NCBI GenBank assembly: GCA_003216575.1
Contig: QCIR01000001.1
Coordinates: forward strand, 124,001 to 188,000
DNA length: 64,000 bases
From: Prochlorococcus sp. AG-402-M23
GTDB taxonomy: Bacteria; Cyanobacteriota; Cyanobacteriia; PCC-6307; Cyanobiaceae
Reading direction: 5' to 3'
Positions 30,104-38,528 of this stretch are shown in pieces. A program made the translations under genes and the position numbers. The notes beneath the pieces were generated by a model. It had not been told where the DNA came from, did not search any database, and saw only the letters and a list, made by a program, of their open reading frames with translations. Position 1 is the first letter of the stretch; each line of letters opens with the position of its first letter.

Positions 30104-31594
30104 CTATTGAACATTGGTTGATGGTGAAGGAATCTGATTAGGATTTATAAAGTTTGAAATTTTCCTAAGGCCTTGATAACTCATTAAAAACTTTAATATT
30201 GCTTTTGTACATGTTAAGGCAGTAAATAAGCTCAATACAACCCCAATACCCAATGTAGCTGCAAAACCTTTTACAAATCCAGTACCTAAATAAAATAATG
30301 TAATGCAGCTTATTAAAGTAGTTATATGACCATCAATTATTGATGAAAAAGCGTTTTTAAAACTTGCATCTATTGAACGAATCAAAGTATTTCCATTGCG
30401 TAATTCTTCCTTTAATCTTTCAAAAATAAGAACATTAGCATCAACAGCCATTCCTATGCTTAATATAAATCCAGCAATACCTGGAAGAGTAAGTGTTACG
30501 GGTAGTAGTGCATAAATAGAAAGGGTGAATAGCGAATAAAAAGACAATGCCAGGACAGCAACAAAACCAGCTAGCTTATAGATGAAGATCATAAAAATAG
30601 CGACAAAAAGCAATCCTGTTAGAGCTGCAAAAAGACTAAGACGAATATTTTGAATCCCCAGAGAAGGTCCTATTGTTCTTATTTGGATAATATCAATTGG
30701 TAGAGGCAAAGCTCCGCCCCTTAATTGAACTTCTAAATTTCTAGCATCATCAGCCGTAAAGTTTCCGCTGATAGTAGCGGCACCACCAGTTATACCGGCA
30801 GCTTCAAATTGTTTACCCACACTTGCCTCGCTATATGAAATCCCATCAATAACAATTCCAAGCAATCGAGAGGTACCCGCGATAGATTTAGTAAGATCCG
30901 CAAATAATTCACCTCCCTCACTATTGAAGCTTAAAGTGACCTCCCAATTGTTGGTGTTTTGATCTTGCCGTCTACCTGCATTTGTCAAATATTGTCCAGT
31001 TAATGATGTTGGCTCAAATAGAGCTGCTATGTCGGTACTTATTCTATTCCTTAGAATATTGAATTGAACGATATCTAAAATCTGGTCGGATTGAATGTTA
31101 TATTTTTCGAATAACTGATTAATTTTATTATTAATATTAATCTCCTTTATCAATTGAGCTGAATTATTATTTTCTTCTAATAATTTAATAACAGATTCAA
31201 CATTATTTCGTTGAGTTTGTAAATCTTTTAATTGAGCTTCTGTACCATTTTTCTGAATTCTGAATTCTAATAGAGCAGTTTCACCTAATACTTTTGCTGC
31301 TCCAGAAGGATCTTGTTCCCCTGGAAGTTCTAATAACAATTGATTTGTTCCTACAGTTTGAAGTTGAGAATCTGCAACGCCTAATCCGTTTACTCTCTTA
31401 TCAAGAACAGCCTTAACTCCTTCGATTTCATTGGAGGTGATTTTTGTGATTTCCTTAACAGGCTGAACCTCTAGAGTTAATTGACTACCACCTCGTAGAT
31501 CCAATCCTAATTGAAAAGGTATACTAGTGCATATAAAAATACTTAATACTGCAAAAATAACAACCAAAAAAAACCAATAATTATTTTTGCGCAT
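30104..31594 (-). CDS. secD: Protein translocase subunit SecD
   Basis: LGLDLRGGSQLTLEV, GMAVDANVLIFERLKEE. Confidence 0.95.
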   Translation of the reverse strand: MRKNNYWFFLVVIFAVLSIFICTSIPFQLGLDLRGGSQLTLEVQPVKEITKITSNEIEGVKAVLDKRVNGLGVADSQLQTVGTNQLLLELPGEQDPSGAAKVLGETALLEFRIQKNGTEAQLKDLQTQRNNVESVIKLLEENNNSAQLIKEININNKINQLFEKYNIQSDQILDIVQFNILRNRISTDIAALFEPTSLTGQYLTNAGRRQDQNTNNWEVTLSFNSEGGELFADLTKSIAGTSRLLGIVIDGISYSEASVGKQFEAAGITGGAATISGNFTADDARNLEVQLRGGALPLPIDIIQIRTIGPSLGIQNIRLSLFAALTGLLFVAIFMIFIYKLAGFVAVLALSFYSLFTLSIYALLPVTLTLPGIAGFILSIGMAVDANVLIFERLKEELRNGNTLIRSIDASFKNAFSSIIDGHITTLISCITLFYLGTGFVKGFAATLGIGVVLSLFTALTCTKAILKFLMSYQGLRKISNFINPNQIPSPSTNVQ

Positions 31595-31596
31595 TA

Positions 31597-32586
31597 TTAA
31601 TCGACTCCACCATTATTAATAATTTTTTCAGCAGCATCAACTATTTGATGAGGTTGAATAATAGTTAAATTTTCTAAGTTTCCATTATAAGGAGTCGGAA
31701 TATCCTGGCTGCTTAAACGTACAGGAGGAGAATCTAAATCATCGAAGCAATTCTCTGTAATTAAAGACATCAATTCTGCAGCAATACCGCCTGTTTTCAT
31801 ACATTCTTCAACAATAATTACTCTATGTGTTTTTTTGATAGATTTAGAAATTGTTTCCATATCAAAAGGCTTAAGACTTATTAAATCAATCAATTCAACA
31901 TCAATTCCTTTTCCTTCAAGAAGTTCGACTGCTTTTAAACAATGGTGACGCATTCTTGAATAAGTCAAAATTGTAATGTCTCTTCCTGGCTTTACAAGAT
32001 CTGCTTGATCTAGGGCACAGATATAATCACCATCAGGTAGCTCTTCTGTAAGGTTATACAAAAGAACATGCTCAAAGAAAAGAACAGGATTATTGTCCCT
32101 AATTGCAGCTTTCATTAGGCCCTTAGCATTTGTAGGAGTACTACAAGCCACAATTTTTATACCAGGAACAGCATGAAAATAAGCTTCAAGTCTTTGACTG
32201 TGTTCAGCGCCTAATTGCCTTCCAACACCACCAGGGCCACGCACAACTGTTGGAATAGTAAAATTTCCGCCACTTGTATATCTAAGCATCCCCATATTGT
32301 TGGAAATTTGATTAAAAGCAAGCAATAAAAAACCCATATTCATGCCTTCCACAATTGGTCTTAAACCTGTCATAGCTGCACCAACAGCCATACCAGTAAA
32401 ACTATTTTCAGCAATTGGTGTATCTAAGACTCTGAACTCTCCATATTTTTCATATAAATCTTTAGTAACTTTATAAGACCCGCCATATTGTCCAACATCC
32501 TCACCCATTACACAGACCAAGGGATCTCTAGCCATTTCTTCATCAATTGCTTCACGAAGAGCATTAAATAAAAGAGTCCCTTTCAC
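31597..32586 (-). CDS. pdhB: Pyruvate dehydrogenase E1 component subunit beta
   Basis: [36 protein letters not shown]; transketolase pyrimidine-binding domain. Confidence 0.93.
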   Translation of the reverse strand: MKGTLLFNALREAIDEEMARDPLVCVMGEDVGQYGGSYKVTKDLYEKYGEFRVLDTPIAENSFTGMAVGAAMTGLRPIVEGMNMGFLLLAFNQISNNMGMLRYTSGGNFTIPTVVRGPGGVGRQLGAEHSQRLEAYFHAVPGIKIVACSTPTNAKGLMKAAIRDNNPVLFFEHVLLYNLTEELPDGDYICALDQADLVKPGRDITILTYSRMRHHCLKAVELLEGKGIDVELIDLISLKPFDMETISKSIKKTHRVIIVEECMKTGGIAAELMSLITENCFDDLDSPPVRLSSQDIPTPYNGNLENLTIIQPHQIVDAAEKIINNGGVD

Positions 32587-32648
32587 AGCATTAACAGATG
32601 GTCCGGATTACCGGTTTGTTATTCCAAGCTATCTCAAACAGTGCCTAA

Positions 32649-32744
32649 TTACCCACCTGCGGCAAAAGTCGATAACAGCAATATAGAAAGCAACATCCCA
32701 GGAGATAGCAATAAAACCAGAAGACCTAAATCATGAAGAGTCAT
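32649..32744 (-). CDS. Very small hydrophobic protein, 31 aa
   Basis: MTLHDLGLLVLLLSPGMLLSILLLSTFAAGG*; one TM helix, complete ATG-to-stop frame, not in the ORF track. Confidence 0.5.
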   Translation of the reverse strand: MTLHDLGLLVLLLSPGMLLSILLLSTFAAGG

Positions 32745-32780
32745 AGAAAGATCCAAATATGACAATTTAATAGTTAAATA

Positions 32781-33146
32781 CTAGTCTGTTTTTTCCTTAT
32801 TGCCTTCTATCAAACTTCGAATAAATACTAAAAACAAACCTATTCCAATAAAACCAAACGTAAAAGTTGCAAGAAAGCTAATTCCAATAATTAGTGTTTT
32901 AAAACCGGAAGCAATACTCTGAGCAATTGGTGAAGAATAATTAGGAGTATGAATAGAAAAATATAAAACTATTTTTTTACTAATAAAAAGGCTTAGCAGG
33001 CTAAAAGATAAACTGGTAACCGAGCCTGAAAGAAAGCTTAAAGGGCCTTTCTTTTTATCAGAACTAGCGGTATCTAAAGGACCTGATGAGGGAATAGCTA
33101 ATTCATCAGAATCATTTTTAAACCCATTACTAGGTGAATTCATCAC
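32781..33146 (-). CDS. DUF3082 family membrane protein
   Basis: Two hydrophobic segments; overlaps the ispE end. Family recognised from memory. Confidence 0.7.
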   Translation of the reverse strand: MMNSPSNGFKNDSDELAIPSSGPLDTASSDKKKGPLSFLSGSVTSLSFSLLSLFISKKIVLYFSIHTPNYSSPIAQSIASGFKTLIIGISFLATFTFGFIGIGLFLVFIRSLIEGNKEKTD

Positions 33147-34089
33147 TTAATTGAACTCCATTAGACATCATTGAACATGCCCAAGCTGATAAACCAGCTC
33201 TTTCAAATTCAATAACATGTTCTTTTAGTACTTTATTTGCTTGGTCATAATTTTTAAACAAGGCAAAACAACTTGGGCCAGAACCACTCATTGAAACTAA
33301 AAAGCAATCAGGTAAACGAGACAATATCTTCAATGACTTTTCAACTTCTGGTGTCATAGGGAGAACGCTTTTTTGTAAATCATTTTGTAATTCTTTTCGA
33401 TTATCTAATAGCGACTGATCAGACCAGTCATTAGATCTAACAATATTTCTCTTGATTTCAAAATCCCTATCATCTTCAAGATAGCTATCACCATAATGTT
33501 CTTTATATTTTTTATATGCAACTGGAGTAGAAACTTGTATTGAAGGGTCTTTAACCAAAATAAGACCCAACTGAAATTGATCAAATTTTAATTTTTCTAA
33601 AATTTCACCTCTACCAAAACATATCTGCCTACCTCCTGATATGCAAAAAGGGATATCTGATCCTATTTCTTTTGATAATTTCTCTAATTCCTCAGTCTTA
33701 AGGTTTAACCTCCAGAGTTTATTTAATCCAACCAATGTTGCTGCTGCATCTGTAGAACCCCCTGCCAATCCTGCTCCAATAGGGATATTTTTTTCAAGTT
33801 CAATATCAACACCTAATTTTGTATTTCCTACTTTATTTCTCAATAGCTTAGCAGCTTTTATTATTAGATTGTCCTCACCATTACTAATCTCGTTATTATT
33901 AGATTTAAGAGTTATTTTATTATCTGAACTTTTTATCATTTTCAATTGATCACTTAAATTAATACTTTGCATGACCATTGCTAATTCATGAAAGCCATCG
34001 TTACGAATACCTAAAACCTCTAAATGTAAATTAATTTTTGCATGTGCTTTTGCAATAAGAAAATCTTCATTTGCTTTGGAAGGGACCAT
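33130..34089 (-). CDS. ispE: 4-diphosphocytidyl-2-C-methyl-D-erythritol kinase
   Basis: AKINLHLEVLGIRNDGFHELAMVMQSI, IPIGAGLAGGSTDAAATL (GHMP kinase). Start set at MVPSKAN. Confidence 0.93.
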   Translation of the reverse strand: MVPSKANEDFLIAKAHAKINLHLEVLGIRNDGFHELAMVMQSINLSDQLKMIKSSDNKITLKSNNNEISNGEDNLIIKAAKLLRNKVGNTKLGVDIELEKNIPIGAGLAGGSTDAAATLVGLNKLWRLNLKTEELEKLSKEIGSDIPFCISGGRQICFGRGEILEKLKFDQFQLGLILVKDPSIQVSTPVAYKKYKEHYGDSYLEDDRDFEIKRNIVRSNDWSDQSLLDNRKELQNDLQKSVLPMTPEVEKSLKILSRLPDCFLVSMSGSGPSCFALFKNYDQANKVLKEHVIEFERAGLSAWACSMMSNGVQLSDEFT

Positions 34090-34954
34090 TTTTAATAACA
34101 CAAGTTTCTTTTAAAGCTTTTGCCAAGGCGAACCAATTGGAAGGTGAGATTTCCTGTGGTCTTTGATCAAGACTAATACCTCTGTAGGCGAAAAAATCCT
34201 TTATCTGATCATTGGAAGTAACAAAACTTCCAATCGTGTTTCTTAATTTCTTTCTTCTACCAGCAAAAGCATGTTTCAAAAGTTTCTCTAATAAATCACC
34301 TATCTCATAAAAATCTGGCTCAATAGAAACAAAGGGCTTAATCATGACTACTTTAGAATCCACCTTGGGTGCCGGTTGAAAACATTTAGAAGGCACATCG
34401 CATACATCCTGACATTTTGCTAATAGCTGAATCCGTACACTTAAAGCACTAAAATTACTAGTTCCAGGTAGAGCCACAAGTCTTTGTGCAACTTCTTTTT
34501 GCATAAGTAAAACTAAAGTTTCAAAACTATTATCAGGTGCTTTTCTTAATTCACCAATCAATCTTTTTAATAGTGGACCCGTAATGTTATAGGGAATATT
34601 AGCTACAACCTTGTTAAGAACTAGTCCGTTTTCAGTCTCCAGTGGAGCAGTTAGAATATCTCCCTCTCTCAAACTAAATTTATTTTGATGTCTAAAACGT
34701 TTTTTCAAACCAACGACTAAATCTCTATCTAGCTCAATTGCTTGGATGAATCTTGCTTGGGATTCAATTAATTTTTCAGTTAAAACACCTTTGCCTGGAC
34801 CAACTTCTAATACGCAATCTTCAGAATTCAATTCGGCAGCCTTAACTATTTGATCCAGGACGCCCTGATCTCTCAACCAATGTTGTCCAAAGCGTTTTCT
34901 AGGAATATGCCTAAAATCATTCAAAGTTTTTTCAACCATACGCACAATCACCAA
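34067..34954 (-). CDS. rsmA: 16S rRNA dimethyladenosine transferase
   Basis: RKRFGQHWLRDQGVLDQIVKAAEL, LEVGPGKGVLTEKL, VANIPYNITGPLL. Confidence 0.95.
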   Translation of the reverse strand: MVIVRMVEKTLNDFRHIPRKRFGQHWLRDQGVLDQIVKAAELNSEDCVLEVGPGKGVLTEKLIESQARFIQAIELDRDLVVGLKKRFRHQNKFSLREGDILTAPLETENGLVLNKVVANIPYNITGPLLKRLIGELRKAPDNSFETLVLLMQKEVAQRLVALPGTSNFSALSVRIQLLAKCQDVCDVPSKCFQPAPKVDSKVVMIKPFVSIEPDFYEIGDLLEKLLKHAFAGRRKKLRNTIGSFVTSNDQIKDFFAYRGISLDQRPQEISPSNWFALAKALKETCVIKNGPFQSK

Positions 34955-35050
34955 ACCAGATTAGAAATGATCACATATTTCACTCAAATAAAAATAAATT
35001 ATTTAAAATATACTCACAAGAACATCTTCAATCAATATACATTTTCTAAA

Positions 35051-35416
35051 ATGACTTTTGACAGCCATAGCCTTGAACGATTAAAAAAGCTAGGACGAAA
35101 ACTACCTAAAGAGATATCAAAACCTCAATCAAATCAATTAAAAAATCAAAAAGACAGAAAAAAGCATAAGTTACACCCAGTAGAAATCGAAACCAATCCT
35201 GAACAACTTTTTAGAGAGTTAATGGAAATAAGTCCAGATGGAAACATACCACCTCATTTATTAGAAAGACTAAAAGAACTAGAATCAAATAATGTGAAAA
35301 TTCCTTCCAATGCAGATTCATCCATTAACGAAAAGTCTAAAGACCTTTCAACTGAAGATTCTCTAAACCTATATACCCAATTTCAACAATTTCTACTAGA
35401 AGATGATATCGATTAG
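35051..35416 (+). CDS. Conserved hypothetical protein
   Basis: MTFDSHSLERLKKLGRKLPKEI...; start moved downstream because the 34850 start overlaps rsmA. Confidence 0.6.
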   Translation: MTFDSHSLERLKKLGRKLPKEISKPQSNQLKNQKDRKKHKLHPVEIETNPEQLFRELMEISPDGNIPPHLLERLKELESNNVKIPSNADSSINEKSKDLSTEDSLNLYTQFQQFLLEDDID

Positions 35417-35428
35417 AAATATATTTTT

Positions 35429-35866
35429 ATGCTTAATATTTCACACTACAAAATCATTGCTATTGGGAAAATAAAAAAAAAATGGGTTCAAGAAGGTATA
35501 GAAATTTACTTAAAAAGATTACCTGGCTTAGAAGTTATAGAGATAAAAGACAACAAGCACATGAAAGAAGTACATATGATCAAAGAAATCATTCGCAAGA
35601 ATGAAATTCTCGTAACTCTTAATGAAAATGGTCAATCTTTCACATCAAAGCAATTAGCAACAAAACTTTTAAATTCTCACAATCAAAATATCATTTTTGT
35701 TATTGGAGGTGCTTCAGGTCTTCACCCTTCTCTCAATAACTTGGCCTCTTGGCAACTAAGTCTTTCACCATTAACTTTTCCTCATGAAATCGCTCGTCTT
35801 TTACTAATAGAACAACTCTACCGAGCAAAAACCATTACCCAAGGATCTCCTTACCACAAGGAATAA
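35429..35866 (+). CDS. rlmH: 23S rRNA (pseudouridine1915-N3)-methyltransferase
   Basis: IFVIGGASGLHPSLNN...LSLSPLTFPHEIARLLLIEQLYRAKTITQGSPYHKE (SPOUT RlmH signature). Confidence 0.93.
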   Translation: MLNISHYKIIAIGKIKKKWVQEGIEIYLKRLPGLEVIEIKDNKHMKEVHMIKEIIRKNEILVTLNENGQSFTSKQLATKLLNSHNQNIIFVIGGASGLHPSLNNLASWQLSLSPLTFPHEIARLLLIEQLYRAKTITQGSPYHKE

Positions 35867-35886
35867 GACACAAACAAAACGACAAG

Positions 35887-35902
35887 TAGTTCTTTTGTAC
35901 TA
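35887..35902. promoter_or_regulatory. Putative LexA (SOS) box upstream of umuD
   Basis: TAGTTCTTTTGTACTA contains AGTTC-TTT-TGTACT, one mismatch from the reported cyanobacterial SOS box RGTACNNNDGTWCB; overlaps a -10-like TATACT. Confidence 0.6.
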
Positions 35903-35927
35903 TACTAAATTATACTGATCTGGGTCT

Positions 35928-36374
35928 ATGGATTCAAATAGCTCCTACTCTTCCTCAAAGGAAGATTCTCTTCCGCTATTAATTCCATTAGCAAAAGCAA
36001 CAATATCTGCCGGTTTTCCATCCCCTGCAGAAGAATCTATGGAGTTAGGTATCGATCTAAATAAATATTTAATCAAGAATACAATCAGTACTTTCTTTCT
36101 TCGCGTAAGTGGTAATTCAATGAATAATGCAGGAATTTATGATAATGACTTATTAATAATAGATCGCAGTATAAATCCATATCCTGGACATATTGTAGTT
36201 GCTATCATTGATGGAGAATTCACATTAAAGAGACTTATAAAAGAGAAAGATAATTATTATCTAAAAGCAGAAAAAGAAAATTATCCAGCAATAAGTTTAT
36301 GCGAATATTTAGATATTCATATATGGGGAGTCGCAATTTATTCGATACATGAACTAAAAAGAAAAAAGACATAA
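35928..36374 (+). CDS. umuD: UmuD-like S24 peptidase (DNA polymerase V subunit)
   Basis: GFPSPAEESMELGIDLNKYLI, VSGNSM (Ser) and FTLKRL (Lys) dyad context. Confidence 0.9.
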   Translation: MDSNSSYSSSKEDSLPLLIPLAKATISAGFPSPAEESMELGIDLNKYLIKNTISTFFLRVSGNSMNNAGIYDNDLLIIDRSINPYPGHIVVAIIDGEFTLKRLIKEKDNYYLKAEKENYPAISLCEYLDIHIWGVAIYSIHELKRKKT

Positions 36375-36376
36375 GT

Positions 36377-37654
36377 ATGAGAAAAGCAATAGTACACATT
36401 GATGGAAATAATTTCTATGCTTCATGTGAACAAATGATCGATCCTTCTTTAATAGGAAAGAGATTAGTAATACTTTCAAATAATGATGGGTGCATAATAG
36501 CCCGCAGTGCAGAGGCAAGAAAAATAGGAATTCCAATGGGAATACCATATTTCAAATTAAAAAATAAATTAAATCAACTAAACATAAAAGTAAGAAGCTC
36601 AAATTACGCTCTTTACGGTGATATAAGTAATCGATTAATGCAACTACTAAAAAGGAATTGTGAAGAGCTAGAAATCTATTCTATAGATGAAGCATTTGGA
36701 ACGATAAAACGACCAAAAGACAAATATCTATATCAATGGGGAAAAGATTTAAGATCATTAGTTTACCAAAACATAGGAATAGCAATATCAATTGGTATTG
36801 GTGAAACAAAAATTTTATCAAAAATTTCAAATCATATAGCAAAGAAAATAGAAACAAATTCAGGTATATTTGATATAGGTGTTGTTGATAATAAGGATAA
36901 TTATCTTAATCAGATTAAAGTAGATAAAGTTTGGGGTGTAGGTAGAAAAATGTCAACATGGCTAAAAAAAAGCGGAGTAACTAATGCTAGAGAACTTAGA
37001 GATATATCAAGCAAACAAATCAAAGAAAAATATGGCATAGTTGGTCTACGAATAAAAAATGAGTTAAAAGGTAACCTCTGCATCCCAATCAAAGAAACAT
37101 CTTCAGACAGAAAAGAGATCTGCGTAAGTAGAAGTTTTGGTTATCCAATAGATAATTTACAAGAGTTGAATCAAGCAATAGGTAAGTATATTCTAATTGC
37201 AAGTTCTAAGCTTAGAGAAAACAAGCAATTAACTTCAGCTATTACGGTTTTTATCGCCACAAGTAATCATACAAAAGATTATTTTAAAAGTGAACTAACA
37301 GAGAAGTTAAATATACCAACCTCTGACTCGAGAGTTTTACTAAAAGAAAGTTTAACGTTAACTAAAAAGATATTTAGGCCTTATAGAAATCTCGTAAAGG
37401 CAGGTATAATATTACATAAACTCCAGAGCAGTCAATATAAACAAAATATAATTTTTCCAAAGCAAAATATTCAAGAAGAATTAAATATAGAAAGACTAAA
37501 TAATCTAATCGATAATATTAATCAGAGAAATGGAAAAAATATATTAGGTTGGGGATCCTCTACAATTGAAGAAAGTTGGAAGCCACGTCGAGAGAAGCTG
37601 TCTTATTTAAAAATAACAGATATAGAATATCTTCCAACAGTATCAGCTAATTAG
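36377..37654 (+). CDS. umuC: Y-family DNA polymerase V catalytic subunit UmuC
   Basis: HIDGNNFYASCEQ, YSIDEAFG, IGIGETKILSKISN; 2 nt after the umuD stop. Confidence 0.93.
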   Translation: MRKAIVHIDGNNFYASCEQMIDPSLIGKRLVILSNNDGCIIARSAEARKIGIPMGIPYFKLKNKLNQLNIKVRSSNYALYGDISNRLMQLLKRNCEELEIYSIDEAFGTIKRPKDKYLYQWGKDLRSLVYQNIGIAISIGIGETKILSKISNHIAKKIETNSGIFDIGVVDNKDNYLNQIKVDKVWGVGRKMSTWLKKSGVTNARELRDISSKQIKEKYGIVGLRIKNELKGNLCIPIKETSSDRKEICVSRSFGYPIDNLQELNQAIGKYILIASSKLRENKQLTSAITVFIATSNHTKDYFKSELTEKLNIPTSDSRVLLKESLTLTKKIFRPYRNLVKAGIILHKLQSSQYKQNIIFPKQNIQEELNIERLNNLIDNINQRNGKNILGWGSSTIEESWKPRREKLSYLKITDIEYLPTVSAN

Positions 37655-37731
37655 AATTTATTATAAGTTAAATCCATTTATAATTAGACTTTATGTTAAA
37701 TTAGATCAAACAAAAATCATAGAAAATAAAA

Positions 37732-38193
37732 ATGGAGTTTATTGAGTTTTTAGATCAAAAAGAAATTGAAATAATAAGGATTATTGAAAAAGCTGGTTAT
37801 TCAACAACAGAAAATACATCTCTATGTTTATTAAGTGAGAAATTCGTAGGTTTTTTCAAAAAAAAAGAAAAAAAAATCATTATTTGTACAGCTAATGCAA
37901 AAAAGAAAGAAGCTTATTCACTTATAAGAAGCAAAAATAATAGTGATCAATTTGAAAGAACATCAATACATATAAAAAAGGCATTAAGACATGAAGCTGT
38001 TCATGTAGCACAAGAATGTAATGGTGGAAACTTATTAGATATAAAAAGAAAGTTATCAATGAACCCGGCAAAGAATGAGGCTTTAAAAGGTTCTATAAAT
38101 ATATCTGGAGAGGAAGCAAAAGAAAGACAGGCATATATCTTAGAAGACAAACCAAAATTACTAAAAAAAGAACTAGAAAAATATTGTCTATAA
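37732..38193 (+). CDS. Hypothetical protein with HEXXH motif
   Basis: KKALRHEAVHVAQECNGGNLLDI; complete 153-aa ORF. Confidence 0.6.
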   Translation: MEFIEFLDQKEIEIIRIIEKAGYSTTENTSLCLLSEKFVGFFKKKEKKIIICTANAKKKEAYSLIRSKNNSDQFERTSIHIKKALRHEAVHVAQECNGGNLLDIKRKLSMNPAKNEALKGSINISGEEAKERQAYILEDKPKLLKKELEKYCL

Positions 38194-38200
38194 TATTTTA

Positions 38201-38506
38201 TTAATAATAATTATCTTTAATCAACTGAATGGAGTTTAACTTATTGCTGTAGATCAAAAGCATTCCTTTTTCAATATATGTCAAACCAATATGAGTTTTA
38301 ATAACATGAGAATTAACAAGGGCTGTTCCACATGTTTCCAGTATAAGAACAGGCAAAGTAGAACTTGTTCCTTGCATAATTTGCAGATCTAGAGCTTGGC
38401 GAACAGCTACTTTAGCTTTAAAAATACCAATTTTATTGATGAAATCAGACCAAAGATCATTTGATAAAAAACATTTATCAAAATTTAGAAAAGAAGAGTT
38501 CTTCAT
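38201..38506 (-). CDS. Hypothetical protein
   Basis: 101-aa ORF converging on the previous gene. Confidence 0.55.
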   Translation of the reverse strand: MKNSSFLNFDKCFLSNDLWSDFINKIGIFKAKVAVRQALDLQIMQGTSSTLPVLILETCGTALVNSHVIKTHIGLTYIEKGMLLIYSNKLNSIQLIKDNYY

Positions 38507-38528
38507 TTATAAATATAGAGTATAAAAA

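Noticed and set aside
35928-37654. umuDC as part of a mobile element or prophage
   Set aside because: No integrase, phage structural genes or terminal repeats nearby; neighbours are core genes.
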